Shown here piece by piece: positions 23,321 through 34,654 of a stretch of 64,000 nucleotides of DNA (position 1 is its first letter; each line of letters begins with the position of its first letter). The stretch spans positions 1 through 64,000 of the forward strand of contig QJNS01000213.1 in the NCBI GenBank assembly GCA_004154925.1, written 5' to 3'. The translations under genes and the position numbers were made by a program. A model generated the notes under the pieces. It ran no database searches. It saw nothing but the letters and a program-made list of their open reading frames with translations, and was not told where the DNA came from. Origin of the DNA: Monosporascus cannonballus (taxonomy: Eukaryota > Ascomycota > Sordariomycetes > Xylariales).

Positions 23321-24459
23321 GTAGGGCTTATGGCGTACTGCTTTAGCCTTATTATAAATGTTGTAATTTTTGATTATTTTTTTGATTATTTGGCGTAGTT
23401 TTAGAAAGTTATATTTTTTTTGTAATCGTTTGGTAGTTTTAAAGATTTTTTAATATCCGTATAATGGGTTTTCGTGGAATTCCTTTATAAATTATTCCTG
23501 TTAATTTTTAGAAATATATATTTTGCCATGGTACAGTAGCTAATCTTTTAGCTATTTTTTAGCTATTAATTTTTTTTTATTCTTTTTCGTCGTTGAAATT
23601 CCGGAACCGTATTAAAAGTTCGGGGGATAATTTTTTTAAGATTTTGCATAACTGTATTATGTTATTCTGGTTGTACTGTAATATTTACATACTTTTTTTG
23701 GGAACTTTGAAGTTGTAATTGCCTTTACGATTGAAAATATTTACCTGGATATTTTTTTTAATATAATATATTTTGAAATTAAATTTTAACAGAAAAATTA
23801 TTTAAGTCTTATGTTTTTTATTTAGTTTTTGTATTTTCCTAAATCGGGTAAGGTTTTTATAATTAAAATAAATATCGAAAGGTTTTTTCGTTCCGTTAAA
23901 AAAAGTTCTTATTTTTTGAAAGCGTTAACGATCGCCAATAATTCTTTATCGTAAATCGGATATTTGAATTTTGCATTTCGGAATATTTTTAAGTAATATG
24001 CCACTGGGTATTATTTGCCGTTATCTTTTAGTTATTTTAAAATGGCGTTTAGGGCGTAATCTGAAACATCCGTTTTCAGGCGTTTTTTTGTTTGTATTAG
24101 GTAATCTTATTATAGGTCCGCTGGTGATCGTATTTTTTAAGATTTGGAACGTTTTTTTCGTTTTTTTTAGGAGTTTAAACTTTTTTCCCATATATTTTTT
24201 GGTGGTAAGTCTCGTTAATGATTTGATTATATTTCCGTATCCCTTAATCAGACCGCGTACGTATTCCGTAAATCCTAAAATTTGTCGGATGTTTATAACG
24301 GTTGTTTTATTAGGGATGGGCTAGTCCTTAACTGCTTTTATTTTAAAGCGTTAAATTTGAATTTGGCCGGAAATAAAAGTATATCTTAAAAAGTTTAATT
24401 TCTGCATATGCCATATATTTTTGGCTGGGTTAACTCGGATGTTTGCCTTATTTAACGTT

Positions 24460-24860
24460 TAGAGCATTTAGACGACTTGTTTTTTGTACTTTTTTAAAGT
24501 TTCGGAATAAATAAAAATATCGTCGAGATAAATAAACACAAACTTATCTAGAAATTTTCTAAGCGTAATTATAACTAGGCGTTAGAAATTAGCGGGGGCA
24601 TTAATAAATCTCATAGGCATTATTTTGTATTTATAAAGTCCGTATATCGTTTTAAATACCGTTTTCCTTTTTTTTTTCTTTGGCCATTTTGATACGGTAA
24701 TAACCGTTTCGGAAATTAAATGCCGTAAATTATTTTATTTTGCTAACGTTTTCTTTTAACGTACTTATAAGGGTTAGAAAATACCCGTTCTTAATCGTAA
24801 TATTATTTAATTATTTGTAATCGATTATTTTTCTGAAAACCAGGTTTCTATTTTCGTTAA
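24460..24860 (-). pseudogene. Reverse transcriptase of gypsy copy A (degraded)
   Basis: On the minus strand LNNITIKNGYF, FRNGYYRIKMAK, MPMRFINAPANF and FLDKFVFIYLDDIFIYS are readable in sequence, including the YLDD active site (about 24525). Stop codons and C-to-T type replacements interrupt them. Clear gypsy-type RT. Confidence 0.85.
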
Positions 24861-26519
24861 TCTTTTGTTTTTTATCTTTAGTTTTTGATACTATAAGGAC
24901 GGAATATCCGGTTAGGGAATTAAAGGGTTAAATATATTTTTTAAGTTAAGTTAAATACCTTTTTATAAAGCCTTTAATTTATCGGGGTTTATATAATAAA
25001 TTTTGTAAAATTTAGAATAATATCCTTTTTTAATAGGTATCCTATAATCCTATTAACCATATAGTAGTAGTTCGTAATTTTTTATTTTTGAACAATTTTT
25101 TGAGCCGTTAATATTTAGGTAGTATTATGGAAATTTAATCTGTAATCTGGATTTCCTTAATAATATAGCAGATTTCTTAATTATCTTTTTCGGGTAATTT
25201 ATTTTTTTATGAAAATATTTAATGTTTCCAGTTAATACGTAAATTATTAGATCTAAGTTATGGTATTTCTAAGATAATATCGTATCCGGAAATATTAGCA
25301 ATATCCAGCGAAATCCGTTTTTGGTATCTTTAAATCCGTATTAAGAGTTTTTCAGTTTTTCGAAAAATTCGTTCGTTTTCGTATATAAATAAGTTTCCGT
25401 TTACCGTACGTAATTTATAGGACTTTAATTTGTATTTTCAGGGAATTTGATGTTTTTCTGCTACCATAAAAAAGATAAAATTACTTTTTATTTTTAAGTT
25501 AATTATAATTTTAAACGTTTTATTTTTATATCGCAAAGGAATTTCGATCTGGTTACGTAATCCCTTGGTTGCCTTACATAAGGTTTTATGTATTAAGGTT
25601 TTTCGATATCTTACTTTCGAAAGCTTTTGTTATTTTTTAATTAAAATAGTTTGTTTGCGAAAAGGCGTTTTTATTTTCGAGCTTTTTTAGCCGTATACTT
25701 GATATAGTAATTATTTATGCATTTGTACCATTTCTTTCTGCCTAATTAGCATCCGAAAGTAATCGTTTTTTTCTGGTTCAATCTTTGGTTTTGTATTTCC
25801 TAAATTATAGGGTCGGAGAGGTATACCTCCGAAAAAGGTGTACCCATATTAGGAGCTCGTATTAAATGCAAAGCGTCGGGAAATAACATAAGCATCCTTA
25901 TAATATGGCCTTCCGATTCCGTTCTAAATTGGGATGTAAATAACAAAACCTAGGATATTTTGGCCATCGGGGGGTTTTTGTACATCTATATTCGTTATTA
26001 GGCTTGGTAAGTATCTTTTCGTTTTATCCAGGCCAAAAGTTATTATTTTTTTTGGCTTTAAAATAAACGAAATAATTATTAAGATAGTAAGCGGTAAAGT
26101 GCAATAAGTCGTAAGGTTTTTCCGTTAGTATCTTCCGGTAAATAATGCATTTTGGGAGCTCGTAAAGCTCCGGGGATAATTATCCGTAATTATTGATATC
26201 GGGTCGAAATTAACCGTTTTCGTCGTACATTTCGCATTAAGATAGTTCAAAATGGCAACGGTATCCTAGCGCCATAGTTATCCTAAAGGCCGTTTGTCCT
26301 GGGTAATATTTGTAGGCTTTGATCTTAAAGTCCTGGTAAGTAAGATAATTTTCGTACTTTGGATTATCGTTTTAAATCTGAATAATTATGGTAATAATGA
26401 ATTCTGGCTGGGAGAAAATCGAGTTAATCTTTTTTCTTTCTTTTTTGCCTTATTATTTATTTTTTATTCAGTTATTCTGACTTTCTTCTAGAGTTAAGGA
26501 ATTCCTTTTTTCTTAGAGT

Positions 26520-27330
26520 TTCTTTTGGCGGGAAAGCGACATTCGGTTTTAAAGTACCTTTTTTTGCCATAGTTAAAACATTTTACGTTAGATTTGTTTT
26601 TTTTAAGTTCCTTCGAAACGGCATTCGTTTCCTTTTAAAATTTACCTTTATCCTTTTTATTTCGGCTATTAAAACTTTTATTATTATTTTGTTTGCCGGC
26701 CCTTTTCTTATCGAGGTACCGATCAATAGTACGTCGGTCGGCAATAATAGCCTTATTTATGTATTCTGTAAAAGATCTTATCATAAGTTCCATATATAGC
26801 TTATCCTTAACCTAAGGCTTTAAGCCGTTATAATAAAAATAAAATAATACGTTTTCTGGTAAATTGGAAATAACTGCTAAACGATTAAACTTAATTGTAT
26901 ATTCGGATATTAATTTGGTTTAGCGAAAGAGATAAAACTGCTTAATTACATGTTATTTTTTATCTGAATTTCTAAACAAAGTTCCCATTTTTTTTTCGAA
27001 ATATTTGTACTTACTGAAAATATAATTAATTATGTCCGAAAATTTTTCGGGGTAATTCTGTAAGTAATTTTTTATAATGGGCTCGAACTATAGAAAAACT
27101 TTTCCTATAAGTAATTGCGAGATGGCCATTATTTTTTGATAATTCTTTATTAAAAAGCTCTTATAAAACTTAAGGTAAAATCTGGCCTGCACCAGGAATC
27201 CTTTTACGTTAATAGATTTATCATAGGGTTTGGGGGGAATTAGCTTATAGCCTTTAACGTCTGGCATCCCATGGTAGCTGGAAGGTGGAACTATTTTTTT
27301 TCGTATTCGGTTTGCGCCGAACAATAACAA
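26520..27330 (-). pseudogene. Gag region of gypsy copy A with zinc knuckle (degraded)
   Basis: An 80-codon minus-strand frame (27330-27088) reads PPKPYDKSINVKGFLVQARF, typical of the fungal gypsy gag 'PxPYDG...FLTQ' start of the capsid domain. Further along, near 26560-26600, CFNYGKKRYFKTEC is a CCHC zinc knuckle with its second Cys changed to Tyr and its His to Tyr, both G-to-A or C-to-T changes. Confidence 0.75.
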
Positions 27331-27905
27331 AGTCGAGGCCCTTTTTTATATTTGTTCTGCGCTAAACGAAGGTGGTCGGAAACCATTTCCTTAATTTCGT
27401 CCTTTGGCGGAGCCAAATTGAAAAAAAGCTGGTTTTTTTTCTTTGGCAAGTCGAACGTTTTTCTTTTTTAGGCTTTTAATTTCCCGGGCTAGAAAGTCGA
27501 GCTTTTCGTCCGTAATCAATTTTTTTTCTTTACCCTTTTGGACCTTAGCTCCATATTTTTCTATAACTCCCTTTTCAGCCGATTTCTCCTCCGATTCCTT
27601 TCCCTAGACTTTAATAATATCTTTAGGAGTCGGGGTAGGTTGCTGCTGAGGTTACGAAGATAATGGGCTTCCTTGAAATCGGGTAATAAAAGGTGTTATA
27701 TTATTAATCAATTGAAAAACTTTTTCGATAAGGAATAAATCGTTTAATCTGGTTATTAATTTTTTATTGGCTAATTACAGAAATCGGGTATGTTATTTGT
27801 TTTTTAAACGTTGTTTTATAATATCGTTTTTACTAAGTTTAGGAGAACTTATGTTTAACTGGGCCTTAAATTATTCGTCGGCTATTAATTAAGGAGTTAT
27901 CAAAA

Positions 27906-28331
27906 TATAACGAACCTGTTATATATTTATTTGGAGGTATAAATAATATCCGAAATAAGGTTTTGATTTGCAGGTAACAATAGAACGAAAAATAATTTAT
28001 TAAGGGTTTATTCGTTAGAGAAATTTAAGAACTTTTTTCCCAATTAAAGAACAATACAGTTATCTTTAAATTAAAAACTTAAATTAATAGCTAAGGAGCG
28101 AAAAACTAAATAGGTGCTATTTATATAAAAAATTAATTTATTATATATTTCAATTCCTAAAGTAAATGTACCGTAAATCTGTTAAATCTGTGTAATCTGG
28201 TCCCCAGATCACCTAGATTAACCAGATTACCTTTAAGAGCCAAGTTTCCCGTCCAGAGTTTAGCCGTGATAGGCCCGCGCTAGGCCTCAAAGGTTGGTCC
28301 CTTCGAGACAGGAACCCCTGTTCCTGTAACA
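27906..28331 (-). repeat. Right (5') LTR of gypsy copy A
   Basis: 426 bp. Ends in an intact CCTGTAACA at its outer edge, whereas the start TGTAAC at the inner edge has become TATAAC. The outer third is much less mutated than the same part of the left LTR. Confidence 0.9.
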
Positions 28332-28336
28332 ATAAA

Positions 28337-29330
28337 ACTTTCGATATAAAGCGAATACGCGCGTTTTAATACGGAAACATAGGATACGTCGAAAGGTTAA
28401 AGTCGATAAAAGAAATAGGCAGGTATATAAAGTGTAATAATATCGTTAGTTTGGCAATATTTTTCGAATTCGATCGAATAATGACCTCTGTAACCCTCGA
28501 GGACAAAAGGACGTTTCGAACTTTTGGTACGCGTTTTAATATATTTATCGAAATACTTAATTTATTTTAAACTTGGTTTATTTGTTGGCCAGTTATTTTC
28601 GCTTATAGTAAACCTTCAGTCGCATAAAAGTGGGTTATCGGCGAATTAGCGAAAAAAGTGGTTTTTTTCGACAAAAATAATAAATAAGAATAAAGTTCAG
28701 CCTTAAAAGTTAACGACTTATATTATCGTAAACTATTCCCAATTTTCTTATTAGGTTTATCGAGTTTTTTAAGCCTTTTAACGTTAATAATAACCATATT
28801 TACTGCTATAAAAAACCTTATTAAAAATTCTGTTTCGTTGATATTAAAAATATCCTTTTTTATAATACCGTATTTTGTAATTATAATTCCGATAATTTTA
28901 AATTACTTCCGAAATATTTTTAAATTTCTATATAAACATTTTAATAATTTATTTTTCGATTTAAATACATTTCGAATTTCTTTACCGTTTTACAAAATTA
29001 AATACTTAATTAATTTTAACATATTTTATAATGCGTTATGTAAATAGTAAATTCGCTATATTTTTAACGTATTAACGCCAGATAAGAAACGTTCGCATAT
29101 TTAGGTTAAAAATCCGTTTAATAATCGATTTTTTTTTCAATCGGCGTTACTTTTCGCAAATTGGGGATAATATCGGTTCGGGCGCATGTATCGTGATATC
29201 GGGCTTTTAAGGTTGTTTTAACGATATTGTATATCGTATTAAGCTTTTTATAACTAAGTTTCGGGGTACGTATTTTCGCTTAAACGATTAAATTTACTCT
29301 TTTTTTTTAACACGTTTTATTTTATTGGTA
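28337..29330 (-). pseudogene. N-terminal and central part of pogo-type DDE transposase
   Basis: The minus strand reads a DNGWTTN-like block, IKYFDKYIKTRTK, an LxGYRGHYSIEFEKYC-like block and IITLYIPAY-like residues leading into LKRAYS. This is the order of the catalytic region of pogo/Fot1 transposases around the second Asp. Several glutamine and tryptophan codons are stops. The N-terminal DNA-binding part near 28850-29330 is too decayed to read. Confidence 0.65.
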
Positions 29331-29370
29331 TTAAATAATATATGTTTAAAGTTGGTAATCGGAATATAAA

Positions 29371-29411
29371 TAAAAAACGAATCGCGAGCTTGTTTAAGTC
29401 GCGAGCTTATG
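29371..29411 (-). repeat. Right terminal inverted repeat of the pogo-type element
   Basis: Reverse complement of 20235-20275 at 35 of 41 positions. Its outermost 11 bases are identical to the left copy. Confidence 0.85.
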
Positions 29412-29458
29412 TAACACGCTATTTTTTTAAAAAATATTTTGCGTTTTTACTCCATTTT

Positions 29459-29646
29459 TGTGATGGGGCTGTATGGAGTCCTATTATGGAGCACCGGACA
29501 AACGCCGGTACCAAGCAGCACTAGCGCAGCGCCTTATATGCGAACACACACAACTGTATTTTCATCTTCCTTTTCTTTTCTCTTTAGCTAGAAAATAAAC
29601 TCTTATTGGCAACCGATTGCAGACCGCTCAGATGAAGCCTTTCACA
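29459..29646. mobile_element. Solo LTR-like unit, 188 bp
   Basis: Starts TGTGATGGGG and ends CCTTTCACA (TGTGA/TCACA inverted ends), flanked by a perfect ATTTT duplication at 29454-29458 and 29647-29651. Its near-normal base composition contrasts with the surrounding AT-rich sequence. Contains a TATA-like CTTATATG followed by a CT-rich stretch, as LTR promoters do. No coding potential. No second copy recognised in the window. Confidence 0.75.
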
Positions 29647-29809
29647 ATTTTTTATTATATATATATATTTTCATATTTAATAAAAGCATTACAAAAAGAA
29701 AAAAGGACTTAAATAATTATTTTATTTAAATAATTGCATATAATATATTTTTTAGTAATACTAATATTACATAAGTTATAAATTTTTAAATATTATATGG
29801 AAATTATAT

Positions 29810-32330
29810 TATGATAATCTAGCTATAGACGGTCGCACAAAACGGTCGGATTTAGAGAAAGAGATAGCGTAATTTAGATCTCTTTTGGCGCTAATATTTA
29901 AGTAAGTTTATAGAGAATTAAATATATTTAAAGAATTAAATCTGCGATAACTTCAAGATTTAATAAAGACCCAGTTAATCGATAAAACCATATATAGATA
30001 TATTTGTTCTTACAATGCAAAGAATATTAGTTTGTAATATAATTTCGTTATTTAAAATATTTTTGATATTATAAAAAGAATTTAAATTATTTATTGTTTA
30101 TATTTTTAAAATATATTTGCTAATATAAATATGTAAAATTAAGGCTTAGTAATTAGTTAAAGTTTTTAGCTATTAGAAGCTTTAAATTCTTAAATAGTAA
30201 AATTGATAAACTTTATATAATATTTATCGTTAATACATAGTCTAATATATAAAATACGATTATATAACAGTTTTAAAATAATATTAAGAAATTCTAAAAA
30301 TAAGTTTAATAATTTATAAATTATGGTAAATTTATACGTTTTACGTTAATTAATACCAGGAGGATAAACGCTAAAAAACTAAATCCTTATAATAGAAAAA
30401 ACTATTTTAATTCTGTTTTATTTTAATGCGAATATATTTTTATTTCTTAAACTTTAGTATATTAACTGGCTAAATTTTCGTTATAACAACGTATTTTGTA
30501 AGCAAAGTAACAGATTAATCGGAACTTATTATGAGAAATTTTTTAGAAAATATAAAGTTACATAAAGATTTATAAGCAAACGTTGTTCCGATTTTATCTA
30601 GTTCGAAAATAAAGTTAAAAATAATTACAATAAGTTAAATAAAAAAAGCTGTAGTATAATAAATCTATTAATTACGAAAAAATAATTAACTTTTAAATAC
30701 TCTACGATATTTAAAAATTTAATAATAAAAGCAGAATAGAACGATTTTAAAGTTAATACTTTAATTAATATATTTTAAAAAAATTAAAAAACGAGATATA
30801 AAAAACAATTATAAAGATTGAACGACTTAGTACTTTAAGTCGGTATATTACCGAGGCGGTAAAAATTAATAACGATAATTTAAAAAACGACAGAAAAAGA
30901 AAAGACAATTTAATTAGCAAATTAATACAACGAAACGTTTTAAGTTCAATTAAGAAAAAAAAGCTAAACGCGTCTCTTACTTTTTATAACACGATATTAG
31001 TACTCACAAACTTGGAAATTACTTAAAGGAAAATTAAAAACACAATAAATACTTCAATTATAAGAAAATAAAATAAAAGGTATTTAAATATCGAATATTT
31101 AAAAAAGTTATAATAAGATAATTATATATTAATATCTGAAACAATAGAATAAAATAATTAAACCACGCTAACAAATCTGTGAATATAACTTAATTTCAAT
31201 CAGAATATTGTTTATTTTAATAAAGATACTTAATAAAATATATGAAAACCGAAAACACTAAATTAACACAAAATTTAAAAATATCCTAGACCTTTACAGA
31301 AATTGTTAAAAAGAATTTGAAATAAATAAAAAATATTTATCTTAAACTTTCAAATTAATACGGCAAAATATATATTAATTATTAAAACCAATAGAAATAT
31401 ATAAAGCATAGACATTTTTTTAAAAACAAATTCATTTATTTAAGCATTATATATATATACTAAAAAAATCGATTTCTAATATTTAAACGAAAAGAACAAA
31501 GTTGATAAATAATAATGTAAATATTTTCGAATAATCGTCTTATACAATGAAATTAATAAGTAAACAGCCTTATAAAATTAGCTAAAGTATATTTGCAAAA
31601 AACCTTTTTAATGTTTATAATATATATAATTATTACTTAATAGGAAAGTTGATTTAACGGCCGGTGAAAAGTTAATTTTAAAAATTATTTCAAACTTTTG
31701 TTCTTAATTAATATTTATTATAAACTCGAAAAATAAAACAGGTGTTAAAATAATTTTTATTTTGCTTAAAAATGCAAAATTAACATTAAAAGTATGATAT
31801 AATAAAACGTAATATAAGATATAGAAAAATTAATGAATTAATAAAAATGTGATGATATGCATAGCTAGTCCTTATAAAGTAGATTAGGGTGTTCAAACCC
31901 CAATTAGGGTTTGGAATTGCTGATCTTTTGATATTGTAGTTAGCGTCGCATCCTCGCTATCTTACAAAAAAGCAAAATTATAATAAAACCAGAAATAATG
32001 ATATTAATCCGAAAACTAAATATGTTGACAAAGAGAACAAATATAATAATTTAATACGTTTGATATAAATATATAAAGATAGGTTCGTAAATTAAAAACA
32101 AAAGTGAAAAGGGTAACTAATAAAAAAGAATAAAATAACTAAACAATAAAAATTTAAAAAGAGTTCTTATACAAATTTTAAATATAACGGTAAAACTGGC
32201 TAATAATTTTACTAATGTTTTATTCTAAAATTGCGATATAATTTTAAGGAAATTATAAATATATTACTAGAAGACCTTACCTTAAACAAAAGCTAGGTAG
32301 ATAAAATTCGGTATATATTATTGTCAAATG
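29810..32330 (+). mobile_element. Strongly decayed gypsy family-B copy, 5' part
   Basis: 29810-30151 aligns by eye with the family-B LTRs (a shared ACGGTCG...ACGGTC block near its start, a TTAAGGCTTAGTA-like end, then the same primer-site-like sequence ATTAGTTAAA). The following kilobase matches family-B gag in order (near 30830-31000, compare 60800-61000), with heavy AT drift. No open frame. The right limit is uncertain. A 119-bp GC-balanced unit is inserted at 31848. Confidence 0.55.
31848..31966. mobile_element. Solo LTR-like unit, 119 bp
   Basis: Runs from TGTGATGATA to CTATCTTACA and is flanked by AAAAA on both sides (31843-31847, 31967-31971). Less AT-rich than its host. It contains the inverted repeat CAAACCC/GGGTTTG. 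The A-rich target makes the duplication less diagnostic than in the other units. A weak tRNA-like B-box (GTTCAAACCCC) would also allow a small SINE. Confidence 0.55.
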
Positions 32331-32522
32331 TTTTGGGATCAAAGGCAGAGGAATAATACGAGTATATTTAGAACTAGTTTGAAACTTGCCCTTTTTCTCT
32401 AACAAAGGAAAAAGCATCTACCTATAAAGCAATTACCCCGCAGCGATCTCGTAACTATTACGTAAAAATGATATATAAAATATTTAACGTCTCCTTAGCA
32501 ATACATATACTTCTTTAACCTC
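32331..32522. repeat. Dispersed ~192-bp repeat, copy 1
   Basis: Matches 40084-40276 in the same orientation along its whole length, best in the block ATAAAGCAATTACCCCGCAG. Differences are mainly C/T and A/G. No coding potential. Ends are approximate. Could be a solo LTR of another family or a small non-autonomous element. Confidence 0.65.
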
Positions 32523-32953
32523 TAATAAAGCTTTTTCTTCTTTAAGCTTTTGTCTTTAAAAACTCTTAATAAAATCGCTTTATTATTTGCTATAATTAAT
32601 AAGTTGTCCTTATTAAAGTGTTAAAATAATTTTATAACAAATAAAAATACGTAATAATTAATAATAAAATATACACCGTATAATCTTTTTTAAATAAATA
32701 ATATATTTAGGATAATTCGTGACAAAATAACTGAAATACCGAAAATTCTGCTGATAAAAAATGTTTATGGTGTTTAAGTATACCGTTTTCAGCATATATA
32801 AATTATTTTTTTCCTCTTAAACGTAGCTTTTTCTTTTTATTCTTTTCGCATTCGCTAATATATAATCTATTATTTATTTATAATAAAGTTATATTTTTAA
32901 ATTCGTTACGAACTTATATATTTTTTCTTTATTAATTAATAATAAAATAAATT
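32523..32953. other. AT-rich sequence, nothing recognised
   Basis: Very AT-rich, without open frames, repeats or motifs that I can assign. Confidence 0.5.
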
Positions 32954-33148
32954 TGTAAGAATACAGCTCTTATAGAGCTGCGGCTGGTGTTCGATCAGCC
33001 ACAGATTTATGCGCTAGTACAAATAACCATCTGGCAGTTAGTAAGAAACGCCAGATGAAAGTAACCTAATACACTCACTTTTTGGAATACGCTCTGCGAC
33101 TGATCGGAGGTCACCTCACCCTAGCTCTTAGCTACCTATTATCTTATA
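32954..33148. mobile_element. Solo LTR-like unit, 195 bp
   Basis: Starts TGTAAGA and ends TCTTATA, i.e. TCTTACA with one RIP-type change, so the ends form an inverted pair. Flanked by a perfect AAATT duplication (32949-32953, 33149-33153). GC-balanced interior with a strong hairpin ATCTGGC/GCCAGAT near 33030-33057. No coding potential. Confidence 0.72.
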
Positions 33149-34179
33149 AAATTTTTATTCGTATTTCGTTATTATTTCGAAATTTTTAAATATAACTTTA
33201 TATAAACTTTTTTAAAACTTTTTTAACATAACTTTTTAAAAAAACAGTAAATATAGATTTTATAAATATTTCTTAATAATGTTTTCTTTTTTTCGCTAAT
33301 CGTTTTTTTCGAGGCCGCCTACGAAATTCCGTGTTTTCATTATGTTACAATTATAGTTTGTACCCCAACCTATCGTTATAAAGTTAATAAGATTTTAAAA
33401 AAATATCGATAAATACGTCATTTTTTGAAATAATAATAAGATTATAATAAAACTAAGTTTTATGCTTTATTATTAATCGAAAATAACATTATAAATTTGT
33501 AACGACAGGTTCCGGGTTTCTTTTGCGGGTTTATATTTAATTTCGCCGAATTATTATAATGATTTATTTTAATTAAAGCTGTAAGTACAGTTAAAATTAA
33601 GACTTTTAAGGAAAATTATGGTTTTTTAAAGACGAAATAATTGTTTTTGATTTTTAATAAGTTTTTTTATTAATATAATATATAGGCCCAAAAAACTTAC
33701 ATTAATATTAAATTCAAATATAATATAGTTTATTAAATATATATAAAATATAAATCTTATTCGTTATTACTTTACAACAAATTATATAATTAATACGTTA
33801 TTAATTTAGTATTAATTTTTTTATAATTAAGGCGGATATTTTTAAGGCCGTTACTTCGAATTTCTGCCGAATAATAACGTTATTATTCCAACTTTATAAC
33901 TCGTTTTCTTATAGCTTTTTTAAAAATCTTTAAATAAATAAAAAAACCCGCATCGTTTTTCACGTAAATATTTTACGATTTCTTTTTTTTAATTATTATT
34001 AATTTTTTACAAAAAGACAAATTAAGTACATTATTAGTATTACTAAGTAATACGTTATTTTTGGCAAAGCAATAACGAAAATATAAATAAAAACAATAAA
34101 TAAAATAATGATAATATTTAAATATTTTATAATAATTAAATACTGTTCGTTTTAAATTTATTATAAATTTAAATTAAAT
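33149..34179. other. AT-rich decayed sequence, unassigned
   Basis: About 1 kb of RIP-like sequence with no readable protein motif. Probably a further decayed transposon, but I cannot place it in a family. Confidence 0.4.
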
Positions 34180-34654
34180 TATTACAGTAGGAGAATAAAG
34201 GCCTAGCTATTACACCATTAAAAGTGGAACGTTATCAGGTTAAGCCCTAACCGCCTTGTTCTGCCTTATATACTTACAAGGTGCCATTTGGGACTATAAC
34301 AGTAGGTCCTTCTTTAGTTGTATCGTCCCGATATAACTAATTGAAAGTTAAGGGCCCCCTACCGAAAATCGCCTAGCCGCCCGGTAATTTTCGAATTGTG
34401 CGTCGATTTAAGCCCTGTGTTCGAATAACTGCGTTAACTAGAAGTCCGCCTCGTACGCACCCCTTATATGCGGAGTAAGTTAGCTGCCCAGTCCAAGAAT
34501 CGGACGCATAACTTATGAAGGACCTGACAAACTGTTACGGCACGAGGACAAGGGCGTAGCCATTATACCACGAAAAGTGGAACGTTGTTAGGTCGAGCCC
34601 TGACCGCCTTGTTCTGCTCTATATATCTATAAGGTGCTACTTAGGACTATAACA
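34180..34654. mobile_element. TRIM-like element, copy 1 (475 bp)
   Basis: Two 122-bp direct repeats (34180-34301 and 34533-34654) flank a 231-bp interior with no ORF. The better-preserved repeat starts TGTTACGGCACGAG and ends GGACTATAACA (TGTTA/TAACA inverted ends) and has a TATATA box in its middle. Just inside the repeats are AGGTCCTTC and GAAGGACCT, an inverted pair. Flanks TAAAT and TATAT differ at one base. This is the layout of a terminal-repeat retrotransposon in miniature. Much less AT-rich than its host. A second copy lies at 38305-38781. Confidence 0.8.

Larger units (their letters stand above)
21003..28331 (-). mobile_element. Ty3/gypsy LTR retrotransposon, copy A
   Basis: 7329 bp with two 426-bp LTRs (21003-21428, 27906-28331) of the TGTAAC...TGTAACA type and a perfect 5-bp duplication ATAAA at 20998-21002 and 28332-28336. 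Coding order on the minus strand is gag (right), then reverse transcriptase, then integrase (left), which defines Ty3/gypsy rather than copia. Every frame is broken by RIP-type changes. Same family as the copy at 51940-58672. Inserted in the transposase of the pogo-type element. Confidence 0.9.
20235..29411 (-). mobile_element. Fot1/pogo-type DNA transposon, split by a nested LTR element
   Basis: The two ends are 41-bp inverted repeats (20235-20275 and 29371-29411; 35 of 41 positions match, five of the six differences being transitions) and are flanked by TA on both sides (20233-20234, 29412-29413). Removing the LTR element at 21003-28331 plus one 5-bp target copy leaves 1843 bp, the usual size of Fot1-like elements. 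Degraded minus-strand coding sequence on both sides of the insert fits one DDE transposase. Tc1/mariner superfamily, inactive. Confidence 0.85.

Noticed and set aside
23971..24324. 117-codon plus-strand ORF in the AT-rich block
   Set aside because: Antisense to the degraded pol of gypsy copy A; hydrophobic only because of TTT-rich codons.
31848..31966. tRNA gene suggested by a B-box-like GTTCAAACCCC
   Set aside because: No cloverleaf with paired acceptor ends could be drawn; TG...CA ends and flanking AAAAA fit a solo LTR or SINE better.
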